Positions 23,076 to 36,010 of a stretch of DNA of 64,000 bases are shown in pieces (positions within the stretch are counted from its first letter, which is position 1; each line of letters starts with the position of its first letter). The notes under the pieces are model-generated. The model ran no database searches, was not told the origin of the DNA, and saw nothing but the letters and a program-made list of their open reading frames with translations. Source of the DNA: Diprion similis (lineage: Eukaryota; Arthropoda; Insecta; Hymenoptera; Diprionidae); NCBI RefSeq assembly GCF_021155765.1, contig NC_060112.1, positions 17,732,001 through 17,796,000 of the forward strand, written 5' to 3'. Both the position numbers and the translations under genes were made by a program.

Positions 23076-25576
23076 TTACCACATCGGAATGTACTCTGGT
23101 GCCCAATTGCGTCCTAGCAAAGATGACACTCTGCCTGCTGCACCTGCAACGTCGTACTTGGAGTCTTCCAGCAACGACGCTTCCCATACGTACAATTCCC
23201 GAAGACGCTCTGCGCACAGAACTACAAAATCGACGAATCCAGAGCATCTGAAATATGTATATAAAAAAAAATTACTTGAAAATTAACGTCAACTGGTTGA
23301 AGTCCAATTGCAATTTATTATATTTTAAATCCCAAACAATTCATACTCATTTCCAATTCTGTAAACTGTAAGGGTTTCCGTAAATTTACGAAAATCTTAT
23401 GATTCCGTTGATATAACTGTTGTAAATTCCTGAGTTTGTTATTTACTATTATACGTTCATCTCTAGCAGATACTTTGAGCGGAAAATTTGTGCTAGAATG
23501 AACTAGGATTCGTAAAGTAATTGATTATCCTGATATTGGTTTGCATGAGAAACTTGTGGAATAGTGTGCATACGTGAGTTCACAGTCGCCAAGACCGACG
23601 GCGGCGAGTTGGGGGCATCCTCTAGCAGCAGATATCAAAGCTTGATCAATTGGTCCAGGACTGTGTGTGCTAACGACCAGTTCCACAAGTCGGGGACAAA
23701 ACTTTCCAATCCTAGCGACGACTGCTGCAGGTGCATCTTCGCCGAAGTAGAGGTGAGTAACGGGTACATAAGAGGCAAGAAGCGGTGCGAAATCGTCTTC
23801 GTCCGTGATATAGGACAATCTGCAGAAATCAGGTAGAATCTTTTCCATTAACGGTCCATTAAACAGTCAAGCCATAGCTAATCATTTGAAACTGATTTTT
23901 GCCAACTCACAATACAAGGTTGATGTTTGGCGAGTGAGTTGTCAACGCAATCCACGCTCTGTCACTCAGATGTGGCAGAGGTTTTGATTCAGGATACGCT
24001 TCAACCCTCAGCGTCTCTAGACGAACGTGTTTCTCCACACTGAGAGCCACCAGAAGTTCATCGCTCAGGAGAGAATAAGATAACGAGAGTTCACGGAGAC
24101 ATTGGCAATGCTCAGCGAGTGCTAGAATACCTTGCAGAAATTGAATAAAAAATTATAGTTTACACTGTAAAAGTGATTATGGGGTGAGGCTTTGGTAGTT
24201 CATTTCATTCGATTAGCCCATTCGCCTTTTTGTACGCTATAGTGTACAATCTTGATTTTAATTTTTTATGATTTTCTAGAAATATACTGCATATTAAATA
24301 ATTGTCAAGCATTTGAAACAGGGGTCAAATTTTCTACTGGCAAATCGATTGCCGTTATTTGTTTTTGCAGAATTATTCTCACATTTTGATTTAAAAAAAT
24401 CAACCTCTAAAACATATCCGAAACATTTTAACATTGTTCGAAAAGTGTTTATTCACTCGATTAAAAGTAGTTTGATTGCATATTTTCATTTTAAAGTAAA
24501 CGGGTGACCCCACCGATATCGGCGGCAATAATTACCTCTTGGTGACAATCGAGGGCAACTCTTGATCCGTAGAAGTTGCAGTGTACCGGATGTGCTCGAG
24601 GCTAGGGTGGCTAAAGATGGATCATCCACAGGTGTGTGGTCGATATCTAGTGACCTAAGCGGCGAATGATCGAGGGCAATAATTAGAGCCGACGTGAATT
24701 TCTTTCCCTCGATGTTCATGAATGCTGGCTTCGCAGCACTCATCAGTGTTAGTGTCTGGGGGTTTGAATGAAAAATTTTTATTTTAGAATTTTAATCTTA
24801 ATTGCAAATGTGAAATGTAAAGAACTGTAATCTTCTCGAATAATTGCCTTTCTCGAGTGTGCGTGAGAAGTTGATAACTGTATAATCTTCGAAAAGAAAT
24901 TTTCAATTTGGTCCATAATCAAACATAAAATCTAGGTAACGATTCGAGTATACGAACCTTTAGGGAAGAGTTGATCAGGCGAGACAGAACGATGCAGGCA
25001 GCCTCCGCAGACTCGACAGAGTTGTCAGTTTCGAGAGAAACGTCGCGAATGTGGTTACCGTGACGTCGTAGTATGTAGTCAATCAGGTGGGGGTTGGTGG
25101 AGCTGCATAGAGATTGAAATGAAGGGAAAGGATACTTATTTCGGAGCAGCACGTGTTACTGATCGTAAGAAGCAGACACGTGCATGTTAACAAAAAGAAT
25201 AATTCTATGAGCCTTCTGCATGTAGGTGAAAGACGCGTATCCTTGACACCTCACTGCGCATACAGCTAAGCCGTTCTTTCACTCATCGTTGCAGTATCCA
25301 ATACCTCGAAGAATCTGCATATACATTACCCCTCTCCCACCCCTAATACACTTTTACAATTACCGTTGCTAAATTGATTTCTTACTTGTCTGCTTTACTC
25401 AAGTTGAATTCGACCGTTCGCCAGAGCGACGGACTGTGCACGACCATCTCCCAGTATTTGCAGACCAACGAAGCCGATATTAATTCGTCATAAGATAAAT
25501 TGCCAAAGATTCGAGCCAGCGCTTCAGCTGGAAGCGTTGCCCAGCTGAATCTGCCGCCGTTGCAGGTCATCTTCAT
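23076..25576 (-). CDS. F-box / LRR-like protein, FBXO33/FBXO39 type, about 402 aa
   Basis: Predicted substrate-recognition subunit of an SCF (SKP1-CUL1-F-box) ubiquitin ligase. Exons are 25386-25576, 24958-25102, 24536-24755, 23916-24130, 23574-23839 and 23076-23247 (sum 1,209 bp, in frame). An F-box lies at about residues 14-57 (LPAEALARIFGNLSYDELIS, then SLVCKYW and SLWRTVEF). Leucine-rich stretches follow, with LTLMSAAK, LRSLDIDHTPVDD, LRIKSCPRLS, LRELSLSYSLLSDELL and LYFGEDAP, ending in WAPEYIPMW. The overall pattern resembles FBXO39 (442 aa in human) and FBXO33; I cannot say which is the true orthologue. Start: ATG 25576, or the in-frame Met two codons on. The exon 4/5 junction is problematic (see findings). 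The ligase substrate is unknown. Confidence 0.8.
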
Positions 25577-26782
25577 TGCAGCTTTTTATTCCACAAGTCC
25601 GAAGCTCGTGTCATCAATTCATCGATCAGATCGTTGCTGCAATGTTTTGTTGGTCAATTACACACCTACGCTGTAAAAAATTAATACACCGAACTGACGT
25701 ATAATTCGTACAAGTACATAAAGCATTGCGTATATATTGATTGCGAACGTAATCATGAGAATAAAATATCTCTAATACAGAAATTTTACAACAACGTGTT
25801 AAATTATATTCGTTCGAAGTGTTTCTTATATTCTTGGCCTCAAAACTGGATTTCTAAAAGTTATTACGCTACCATGGAGTTATTGCCGTGGTGTAATGAT
25901 TGAATACCTTAGTCTTGTGTAATCTTGGGTATAAAAATATTTTACATTATTCGGTATGTGTATATATTCAGCTTTCTGGCTTCATTTACATGTAGCCGGT
26001 AGATTATAATGCAACTGCGATGTATCAATCAAATTGCAATGCAGCTGCATGATGCAATGGTTCCCTTAGTTCTAACTTAAACGGCTTATGTTAGTAGGAT
26101 GAATAAAATTCTTAAGGGTGGTGCACGATCAAATGACGCTATATAGTGCACTACACATTGCTTTGCCCACATCTAATGCCAAGTCGAATAAACTGCTCTC
26201 ACGTTGTCCGATTATCGAAGACGTCATGAGAATGACGTATACGTATATTAGAAGGCAAATTTACAGCAAATAAAAAAGGGAAAAAATGTGCCATTCGCAG
26301 AAAAATGATAATCACTATTTTACTATTAAAAATGTACCTGCGCGTTCTAGTACAAATTGAAATATAGTTTCTACCGGCGTTTAACGTTGCGCCGTGTTTC
26401 TCTAGCCAGCTTATAGCTCGATAGATATGTATATCATACATGGTCTAAACAGGCAGCGCCTCGCGAGGCTTGACCAAGTTCAGCGCAGCCACGTGCCAGC
26501 CGCTCACGTGCACCTATCAATGGGAAATTTCTGTCGAATACGGAACACAAGTATGTATATCAGTGTATTTATGTAACCTGTGTACCTATAATGCGCGTTG
26601 TACGTATAAGTACCTCAGTACATCACAATAGTGAACTTCTGCACTGGGCATTAGACAACTCGAAAATACAATTGGGATTGATTTTATTGAAATGTTTTTT
26701 TTTCTTGTTTTTTTAGATTCGATCGATTTAATGAAAGTTAAAAGCTGTACGCCTCACGTGCATTTTGAGATATATCTAGCAG
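25577..26782. promoter_or_regulatory. Upstream region of the F-box gene with paired E-boxes
   Basis: Mostly AT-rich, with one GC-rich island at 26440-26520. The island holds a perfect 12-bp palindrome GCCTCGCGAGGC (26458-26469) and two perfect CACGTG E-boxes (26490-26495 and 26505-26510), 15 bp apart. It lies about 900 bp upstream of the F-box start codon and could be a distal promoter element; no transcription start is evident. No other gene is seen. Confidence 0.4.
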
Positions 26783-27213
26783 AGGGTGGTCGTTAAATGG
26801 AAGATCACGTTGGATGGTCATCATAAATCTGCTACAAATGTAGAAAAAACTGCTTGCTAATTTTTCAGATTGTTATTCTCAGCCCCTAGTCTCCCTGTAG
26901 ATTGTATATTCCACACGAGTCGTGGGTGTTTTAATTTTAGTATACTATTTTTTAATCATTTTTCAAACGATATAACGACGTATTGTATACTTGTTTTAAT
27001 CTTCATCGTTATCTTCGATTGTATACGACGAAGATGTGAGCAGGGGAATTCCATTTTAGTGCTCAAGAATTAAGTACCAACAAAGGCCAGCAGTGAGACT
27101 CAGAGCTCGAAATAAAAATTGAAAAAAGTAAAGATTCGTTTTTTTTAATATTTAAAACCGATCTACTGCTATCCAACATTGAAATTCCCAAAAATCCACT
27201 TAACGACCACCCT
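26783..27213. mobile_element. MITE 'C', about 430 bp
   Basis: The termini AGGGTGGTCGTTAAATGG (left) and AGGGTGGTCGTTAAGTGG (right, reverse complement) match at 17 of 18 bases. Weaker pairing extends inward, for example ttattctcagcccctagtct (left, near 26875) with the reverse complement of the sequence near 27090. There is no coding capacity. The ends are shared with elements A and D. Confidence 0.8.
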
Positions 27214-29293
27214 AATGTAGCCATTTATAATATATTGAAACATTTGGATCCCGGGTAGTGGATATAACTTATAGTTATGATCGATCTATTTCTCAAGCTG
27301 CAGTTATCATTTTTTTCAAAGATCAATATTCATATACCGCAGCTGTGGTTGCGATTATAGACGTTATTTGTGAAACAACAATGCAGCAGAATTATTCCTG
27401 AATGCGTGAAAACTCTTTTGAAAATTTACAACGTTATGTACGTAGTAATCGCAATTACTTAGCGATTCCTGTATTGTATTATATAGCACAATATAGTTTT
27501 ACATCCATAAATGATCTGTGGATTACCTATTCCGTGATGGTGCATGGTGAGCCAAAAAATGTTTCGTTATGTTTTCTAATGTTCATCACATATTCCGTAA
27601 GTATGAAATTTATGCAGCTGATCTATGCAATGAAGAATAGAAAACGTACATGTTTCTGCGATACATGTAATAATAATTTTGTAGAGGAAAAATGCGGTAG
27701 CTCGCACAGTTGTATTTTGAGGCAGGTTCACTTCAGCTAAGCGCCTTCACTATCCAGCAGAGAATTTAACGACGATATTAAGACATAATTCAATATAATA
27801 ATAAAGCAAATTCGATTATACGATATAGTATTCAAATTTGCGGAGATACCGAAAAATCGTTTTAATTATTTTAAATATTGAGCAACGTGTGTAATTCATT
27901 AACGTTTAAAGAATCAAGTTTTCACTTCGACAACTTTGCACTGTTGTTATTCCGATATTAATATTTGAATGCGGGACCGAGATCATTCTGTGTTCAGCGA
28001 GGTTCGTAGACTATGGGAAAACCGACTGCTGAAGGCATCGCGAAATTCGATCGCAGCGCTGGAGAATAACGGCCGGAGTTTGCGATTGCGAACTAATGAT
28101 CGAATTGAGCTTTCGCGATATTAAATTCAGTAGATTCAAGTGTACCCAAAGAAAAATCTGAAAAATTGCAACACGATAAAATGACTATAATTAATCATTT
28201 TCCCTGAAAGTATAAAGTGAAATCTGATATCAACGCTAATTTCTGCAACAACAATGTCTTCTGATACTACAGTCCGCTCTCTCAGGTATCCCCACCAACT
28301 CGTAACGTAATTTCAGAACTTTTAATGATACATGAGTTTGAGAGAAAACTTACGATTTTCATAAGCGTAATTTTGATTTTTTATAACGACATCATTATTT
28401 CGTCAGAATTATTTGCCTCTTATTTTCTCTTTTGAGTTTAGAAATCCACATGGAAACCATACATTAGAAAGGGTGAGTGAGATCAATATGTAGTTAACTG
28501 ATCGTTTCAATCGATAAATTAAATTATTCTATCCGATACTTATGATTCTAAAAATGGATCTTATAAGTTAAAGAAATTGACAATATGTTTATATCATGTA
28601 CTTTTCTGTGATAGTTTATTACATAAATACATAAGTTTGTTGTACCTCCACATCGTTTTGTTTCACTCTGACCATTTTTCCTTACTATATGCAAGAATGG
28701 ATTAATTCGATTTTCTAATTTCAATTTCTTTTTCTAAATTTCGTTATTTTAAGAAAACTTTTCACATGTATTCCCATTTCTTTCACAAAATGTGTTAAAA
28801 ATACACATTGATATAGTAAAATCATCAAATGTATATAATATCTATTTCTTTAAATCAAATCAATTATTATTTTAATGATGATAATCAAAATTTATAGAAT
28901 TTTTTTAATGATATTATTACTATATTATGAATTTTGTGATGAAATAACGTTATTAAAAAGCCAGCGTTTGGCACTATTGAGAGAGACGAATATGAAACCC
29001 GAAGTGGTGGGGGTTACGTTCGAGCGAGAATAAGGGGAAGCGGCACTATTAGGAGTGGCACTATTACGGGGGCGGACTGTACAACGAATTTGAGATTTCT
29101 GACTGAACGAAATAATTCCTGTCCGATACGTAATTATAGTTGTAACTCACTTAGGTATAATAGAAAAAATTACTGCATTTATTACTTACTTTTACACATA
29201 TGTAATCGCAGAAATGAGAGAAGGACCTGTTTGGAGATTATAAACATTTATTTACGTCACATAAGTACAGTTGAACACCGAGGGGTCACTAAA

Positions 29294-29325
<32 letters not shown>

Positions 29326-31226
29326 GTATTATTATTCTTTTTCGCTACTCTAATCGTAAGAGTGGTTTTTTGAGGCTTGCACACGTATATATCTATATAT
29401 GTGTGTATACTTGGGTATACAAATACCCATATTTATATAAATATATATGTACATATCCGTATATTAATATTATAATTTACTCTTTCAGTTCATTTACACA
29501 AACACATACTACCACTCGCTCTCTCTCTCTCTCTCTCTCTTCCTTTCTCTCAAATATAATCATTTATCATTACTATACACGTATTTAATATATCACAATC
29601 TCCCGCAATCATTCTCTATAATCTGTGTATTCATTCATGCTAATAAAAATTACACGAAAATTACCATGTTTTACGTTATAATTAAATTGTCTTGTTTTTC
29701 CTGTTCCTGTTAAACTCAAACTTAGAAACAAATAACGAAAATCTTTTGCATTTTGGTTTTTTTTTTTGCAAATAGATAAATACTGATTCGACAGTTATGT
29801 ATTTTACAAATTTAAGGATACTTGCGGTCGTGGATCTTCAAGTTATTCTAAATATTCATTAATCATCAATTTTTATCTTGTAGGCATTTTAAATTATTTA
29901 TCTATCTTTCTAATTGATATTTTAGACATTGATTTCTTTAACAAAGATCCAACATATTCGTCATTTTGTTCATTTTGCACACGTTTTCCTTTTCTTCTGA
30001 TTCTATATGACATGGAATTTTCAATATATTTTCATCTACATACACATTTCTCAAAAAAATAAGTTATTGATAATAACAGTAGTAATAGTAATAATAATCC
30101 ATGATAATACATTGTACTACTCGCATTCAGTCTTGGTCAATAAATTAAATAAAATAATATAACAAATATTAGTAATTAATACCACAAAAAAAAAAAAATA
30201 AATAAAAACAATTAGGAACTGGAATCAGGATGTAAGTATATATTCGTCGTGGGTCCCAAATTGTTCAAAGCATTCCCTCACTTCGCACAGAACTAAATAT
30301 TCATTTTTTCAACCGCTCCTAAGGTGTTTAAAATAAAACGCGTCACGATATAATAAATTTTGTTTTTAAATCGAATAGCTACGTGAACTCTATACATTTT
30401 CAATACTAAATTGCAGATCTCGCTCTAAATGTATAGTTGTACATTCCGGAGCTGTATGAAAAACTCTCCAAGATTCCGAGCATGTCGTGCGAAATGAATA
30501 GTTGCCAAAAACGAACTAGTAGAGTTGATGGAAAAAAAAAAAACAAATACAAGCAAGTATTGTAAAAAAGATAAGCTCTATATATATATAATATATATAT
30601 CTGTTGAAAACTTTCAAATTCGAATGAAATGAACAATATGTCGATTGGTTCACATGAAACTAATATCTGGTCACGATATTTTTGACAATAGCAAATATCT
30701 GAATAGATTTGTCTCTTTTTGGAATGTAATTATAATGTAAAAATTTTCCGTTCTCAAGGGGAAGAAGAGTTGATATTAGTGGAAATGCTTGTTAAAAAAT
30801 AAATCACTGCGACAACTCGCAAATTTTCATAAAGCACCGTAATATACTTTAAAAATGTAATTTCCTTCGAACGAACATTGTGCTATCCAATCGTGTTAAT
30901 CTCAGGCAATTGATGATATTACTAAAAGACATCCATCATTTTGATTTGGGTTAGGATTCGGCACTGTTTGGCCGACAATTTTCCCACGTATTCGCTGAAT
31001 CCTAGATTTTCATTGAGCTTACGCCTTTGAGATTAAGTGTCAAACAATTCGTCGTGGCAGTATTGGTGATGGCAGCTGGGATTGATATAGACTTTATACT
31101 TCTCAGTTACATCCTCGATGGATTTTTCAACGAAAAGTCCGTAGCAGCACGGGTTAGAAGCCTAACATCCGGACCAGTATCGGATGAGCCTGATTTTTCT
31201 TGAGGAACCTTCGCGCTAACAATATT
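27214..31226. other. AT-rich intergenic stretch with microsatellites
   Basis: No gene is supported. An open frame at 27402-27740 (112 codons) has two hydrophobic stretches but no family I recognise. (ATT)n lies at 29295-29325 and (CT)n at 29519-29540. At 28970, 29042 and 29057 the 9-mer ggcactatt recurs within a short GC-rich island (28960-29085) in very AT-rich DNA. The 3' UTR of the phosphatase gene must lie at the right end, but no canonical poly(A) signal was pinned down. Confidence 0.5.
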
Positions 31227-34200
31227 TCAATCACCCGACGTCGGCGTCAAGTTACCTAGTGTTTGCTCGAACAGATACAATGCCCTGTGTACAAACTCAT
31301 ACTGCTCAGCAGTTTGTACCATTCCACCCCTGTCATACCTGTAACATCAAATCGTATTACAATAAAATTCAGGTGTAACGCGGGTTTAAGCAATGTATAG
31401 ATGAAAAAAGCAGTGTCCAAGGGCTTATTATCACCAATCAATTTAATTATTTATAGGTTTTAGATATCAGTGAAAATATTTCGAATAGTTTCGATATACA
31501 TTACTATTACCCCTTTTCGAATCTTCAACAAATTTAGCTCGACTCGAGTACTCATTTAAGTGAATTTATGAAAAATGTGTCAAACAATGATTGCTCTCAC
31601 CTCATTTGGCAAAGAATGCCCAGTACGTCGACATTTCCATCCCTCAATAATTGAGCCATTCCTGTGGCTATAGCTATAAAACAACCAGTTCGGCCAATTC
31701 CGGCGCTGCAGTGAACAACCACTGGGCCTGGTAACGAGTTAACTTCAGCAGCTAGGCCAACCAATGCGCCAGCAGCCTGAGGTACTGCATGATCTGGCCA
31801 CGTGTCGTACCTGTGAACGAAAAAGAGAAAATCATTAGACTTTTTTTCTCAGAATAAGAGAGTTCAGCCTGAAATGTATAACGTATATTATATCCTCACC
31901 AATAGTGCTGTACGTGTCTTCTTTCTCCTTCATATCCAAGCTCTAATTCTCTGACCATATAGCCGTCTTTAGACTCGACTGAATTTACGACGACGGTATA
32001 GGTACCAGCTTGCATTCGGCCGTTTTTCTCTAGTGGAAAGTACGGGTCGCACTTGGTCTTTGTTGCCTCATACAATCTGGTCATCATAACGATGGTAGAA
32101 ACTCGTTCCGACCAAACCATTCTCCAGAAATCACTGATTGTGTGCGACAACGGCCCCTGGGTCGCGATGTAACGAGTATCTTCGCCGTCATAGCCCTACG
32201 TCATAAAATAAATACAACGTAAATTTATTATTCCATTGATAATAACTGTGAGGTAGGTTAGATTTCAACCGTTACGCAAAATTTCACCTACACGGATATA
32301 ATTGGCGTTAATATAACTGGCGAGTGGGTCGTCAGATCCTGGGAGGACAACTCTTGACTGTGGATTTGGCAGAACCGAGCAATATCGGTTTTTAACACCA
32401 GAACCACAAACATCGACCTTGTGGGGTAGATTTAGAGGCACTTCCCAAAACTCTTTGTGTAACAAGGCAGGTTCTTTTAGTACTTTACAAAGCTGGGCAC
32501 GCGATAGAACATTTCCAGCACTCAATAAGAATTCTTCAGCTGTACATTCACGGGTTGGCGTCACCATCGAAGGTGGGCTTTCTGGTGCAGGTGCTAACTC
32601 TATTGTCAAACTAGCACTAGAACCTCGACGTTCTAGGAGACCTTTGGCCTTGATGCGAATTGGTTCTGGTCTTCGTTCTGGTGCAGATAACGTCATTACC
32701 TAAATTGGATGTCGAATATTTTGTTAAGAAAAGAAATATTGCAGCAGCAGCTGTTTGCATGTCACCTGAACATGTTAATTCTATTTGATATTATAAGTAG
32801 TGTGCGAAATACCTCTGGAAGTGCAGCTGGCTGCTTAACAGGTCTGGTCGGTTGAATAGCAACAGGAGGTTTCATAACTGGCTGACAAACCCACTGAGCT
32901 TCAACAGGGTCCCTCAATTCTTTAGCTGGCTTTTCCGGTAGGCCAACTGCGCCTTCTTCTACCAATCCTCGCCTGTCTCCATCTTCTGTATCTTTTTCAC
33001 ACGACATTTGCTTTCGAAGCCATAACAGGATCTGTAGATACATCGTTCCAAAGTTTTGTTACTAAATCTTATGTTTGGTCTACCTAGAATTCATCTTATT
33101 CTTTACACCATGGATTGATCTTTTTAACTGACTCAGATTGTTAAAAATCTGCCAACACTACAGGATTTTGATAGCTAAATTCAGTGTACATCAAATTAGC
33201 ATGAATGATTGACAAAACTGGGTTGCTAGGAAAAATCACCCTTTTCAAATTTACGACTATTTCAAGGTTTATTTGTGATAGTATGGCATCAGAGTTCAAC
33301 AATTCAATTTAAATTGTATGGTATCTGACTGCAATAATTAATGAAACTTCAGAGGCTAGGCGCCGCACAATATTTTACCAATAAAGTAACTTGCGCTAGT
33401 AAATGTTGTTATTTTCAACGATCAATTTCTGTTCTTACCACAAAAGTGAACAGTATGGCACCAACCAGGGCGCAAAGTACTACGAAGAGCGGTAGTTGCC
33501 AGTCGAGCCAGGATAGTGTTGCGGTGGAACTAACCTCCTCTCCACCTTTCGCACCAAGTTGTGCCATCTGTAGATCCATTCCAGCATTGTTCGGTCCCGT
33601 AGAGGACTGTCGAATCCTGTTCATCAAGAGCAAAAAACAAAACGTCCTTAAATAATGGCTGCGAATTTCCTTCGTCACTAGTCGATTATTCATATCAAGT
33701 TTGCAAGCTTCTTTCAACAATCACATCGCAAGCCTACCTGTGCTGGGATCTCGCCGACATACCCTCGGGTGCTGGCAGCAGGGAAACTGGCAGCACTGCG
33801 TCCGGGCGCCACTTTGGCTCAGCAATTAAGTAGTGGTAGTTGTAAGCGTCTGAGGAACTACTACCATCTTCGATCTCGCTTGGTTCTCCATAAGGAACTG
33901 CATCACGCTTATAGTGATGAGTTAGAGGGGTGCCGGTGCCTCCTGAAAAACAAAGATAAAAACTTGCAGGTCCATTTTATGCAGGAATAGATACTACCGA
34001 TGATCACTCAACACTGACGACAAAAACAATACATTTGAGGCGTTCCTTAATTTCCTTCCGCAGCACAGTATTTTTGACGATACTAAATACTACACCCGGA
34101 TTTTATGTTAGATGGAGGTCAATTTTTTTAGTAGTCCAATTAATATATAAGAAGGAAAAAATATAGCCTGAAACGTGAAAATATCGTGGTAATTTCCGTA

Positions 34201-35288
34201 AATCGCATTCTCTGAGAAAAATGACAAATACCCATTGTGAAATTGATACGTTACTCATGTGTGCCACTCTATCGAGATAGCAGTAATTGGAACGTAATTT
34301 CATTCTTCCGGGAGGCGAATGTGTGTGTGTGTGTGTGTGTGTGGGTGAGTGTATGAGATGCATAAGTACTAAGGTGCGTACATACTGAAAAGACGGGAGT
34401 TGAATCCGTGAGAAAATACGACAATAGAAACTGTTTGTAGAATAGGTTGTACGAAGTGACGAAGAGTTTAACCAGTTTAACCACCGTTACGGTGTTGACA
34501 AATTTGAACACGTTAGATATGGACTAACACAGATTGGGTTTTCGCGATGTTTTCGTAACACTTTTTTAAGTGCCTACCCGATCAATAAATCGGTTTACCA
34601 AATGTAAAAGCAGTCTAATCGCGCGGTGTGTGTATTCGTACAGTACTGCAGGCATTAACGTGCGTGTTAAAAAGCGTATAATATATGTCATGTGTATATA
34701 ATATAAACACATGTGACAGCATAGCATATTCATCTATACATGTATCTATCTATTCGCATCTATCTATAACACGTATGCGTGTATGCGTATAACGCGCGAA
34801 GAGGGACAGACACCGAGGCTGCTCTCGTCGCCGCATATTCCCCAGACAGGAAGTAAACATTCGAGTTAATTTTATGAACGACGGGTAGTAGCAGTTAGTA
34901 CTGTAGGAGACGTAGAGAGGCTGGAAGAGTCGGGATGCATCATGCGCCGACGAGATGACTGCAGCTGCCAAATAGGATTGACGGAATACACCCTATGTAC
35001 ACATGCAACGTTAGTTCGCTCGCTTAAAGCATTTCATCTACACGGATATATACGCCACTTAGGTAAAGAACGATAAGTAAGTAGGTGGGTAGGTAGGTAG
35101 GTAGGTAGGTAGGTAGGTAGGTAGGTAGGTAGTTAGTTGGAGAGGTAGAGTGTGAAATACATAGAAACGCACAGGTAATACATTCGAAAAAATCCCCCGT
35201 ATTATGGATCGCACTGTCATAAACACGAGCGTAGCACACATCCTGCGGTAGTAATAGCGAGAAGACGATGTGTTTTTTCTTTTTTTGC

Positions 35289-35320
<32 letters not shown>

Positions 35321-35472
35321 TTGTGGCGAAAATCGTCGTGTTAGTGAATACAGCAGAGTGGAAAAAACGGAGTGTATGAAAAACACAGTGAAATCTTCCT
35401 GCAATTTATACCTCTTGCCAAAATCACGCACAATAATATTGCGAGCGGTGCACTCTTCGCGGTTAAACTCAT
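31227..35472 (-). CDS. Receptor-type tyrosine phosphatase, KIM family (PTPRR/PTPN5/PTPN7-like), 562 aa
   Basis: Predicted membrane phosphatase that binds and dephosphorylates MAP kinases (ERK/p38). Exons: 35412-35472, 33738-33942, 33439-33616, 32813-33031, 32292-32699, 31900-32195, 31601-31810 and 31227-31338. All are GT-AG with matching phases and sum to 1,689 bp. A signal peptide at residues 1-19 (MSLTAKSAPLAILLCVILA) fixes the ATG at 35472. A short ectodomain follows to about 125, then one membrane helix at about 126-151 (LFVVLCALVGAILFTFVILL). The kinase-interaction motif GLLERRGSSASLTIEL is at about 241-256 and includes the Ser that PKA phosphorylates in relatives. The PTP domain has the KNRY loop, DDPLASYINANYIR, TQGPLSHTISDFWRMVW, WPD at 460-462, the P-loop HCSAGIGRTG (nucleophile Cys490, Arg496) and a Q-loop with MVQTAEQYEF. 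All catalytic residues are present. It is the receptor-like form, closest to PTPRR in layout. Confidence 0.93.
33943..35411. repeat. Phosphatase intron 1 with three microsatellites
   Basis: This 1,469-bp intron carries (GT)n at 34319-34342, a (GTAG)n tetranucleotide at 35081-35131 and (CT)n at 35294-35321. No additional coding exon was recognised. Confidence 0.7.
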
Positions 35473-36010
35473 TCTGCGTATCGCGTATTTAATCACGTCG
35501 TCTACTCGTTCGTGATCGGCTCTTGTTTCGTGTCGGTGATCAGGGGCTCGCCTGCACGTCGACGACCGACTCGTACGTCTCAACTACACAAGACATCCGT
35601 TCGAACTGTCGACCGACGAGACTCTCGAGAGCCCGAACTGCCTTGCTGCCTGCCGACCTCGCTCGCTACTCGGCTCGGCCTCGGCACGATCGGAGGATCG
35701 GAGGGGGGATGCGGCCGAGCTCGGCTAGCCAATCCCTCAACGGCGTCGAATCCACCCCCCGTGAATTTGGCGGGAAATTATCGCTCGCTCTGGGTTCTTT
35801 CGTGTGAGTGGGCGACGCTGTCTGTGACCGAAACACGCATTCACACCGTGCACACAACCCCTTCTGGGTACCCACTCTGCTGACATGCAGGGGAGTAGGT
35901 TTTGTGGCGGTCGAACGGATCAATGGAGTTTTAGGGTGTATCATTATTATGGGGATCATGTTTTTTTTTTCATTCTTTTTTCTATTTTCTCGTCTCTTAC
36001 CGCGTCAATG
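35473..36010 (-). promoter_or_regulatory. Probable promoter / 5' UTR of the phosphatase gene
   Basis: A G+C- and CpG-rich stretch lies directly upstream of the signal-peptide exon. This is the expected place for its 5' leader and promoter. No TATA box stands out, and the transcription start cannot be fixed from the sequence. Open frames on both strands here are products of the GC content. Confidence 0.45.

Noticed and set aside
27402-27740. 112-codon frame with hydrophobic segments as a chemoreceptor fragment
   Set aside because: No recognisable receptor motif, no flanking exons, and AT-rich context in which such frames occur by chance.
35081-35131. Telomere-like repeat
   Set aside because: The unit is the tetranucleotide GTAG, not the insect telomere unit TTAGG, and it is only about 50 bp inside an intron.
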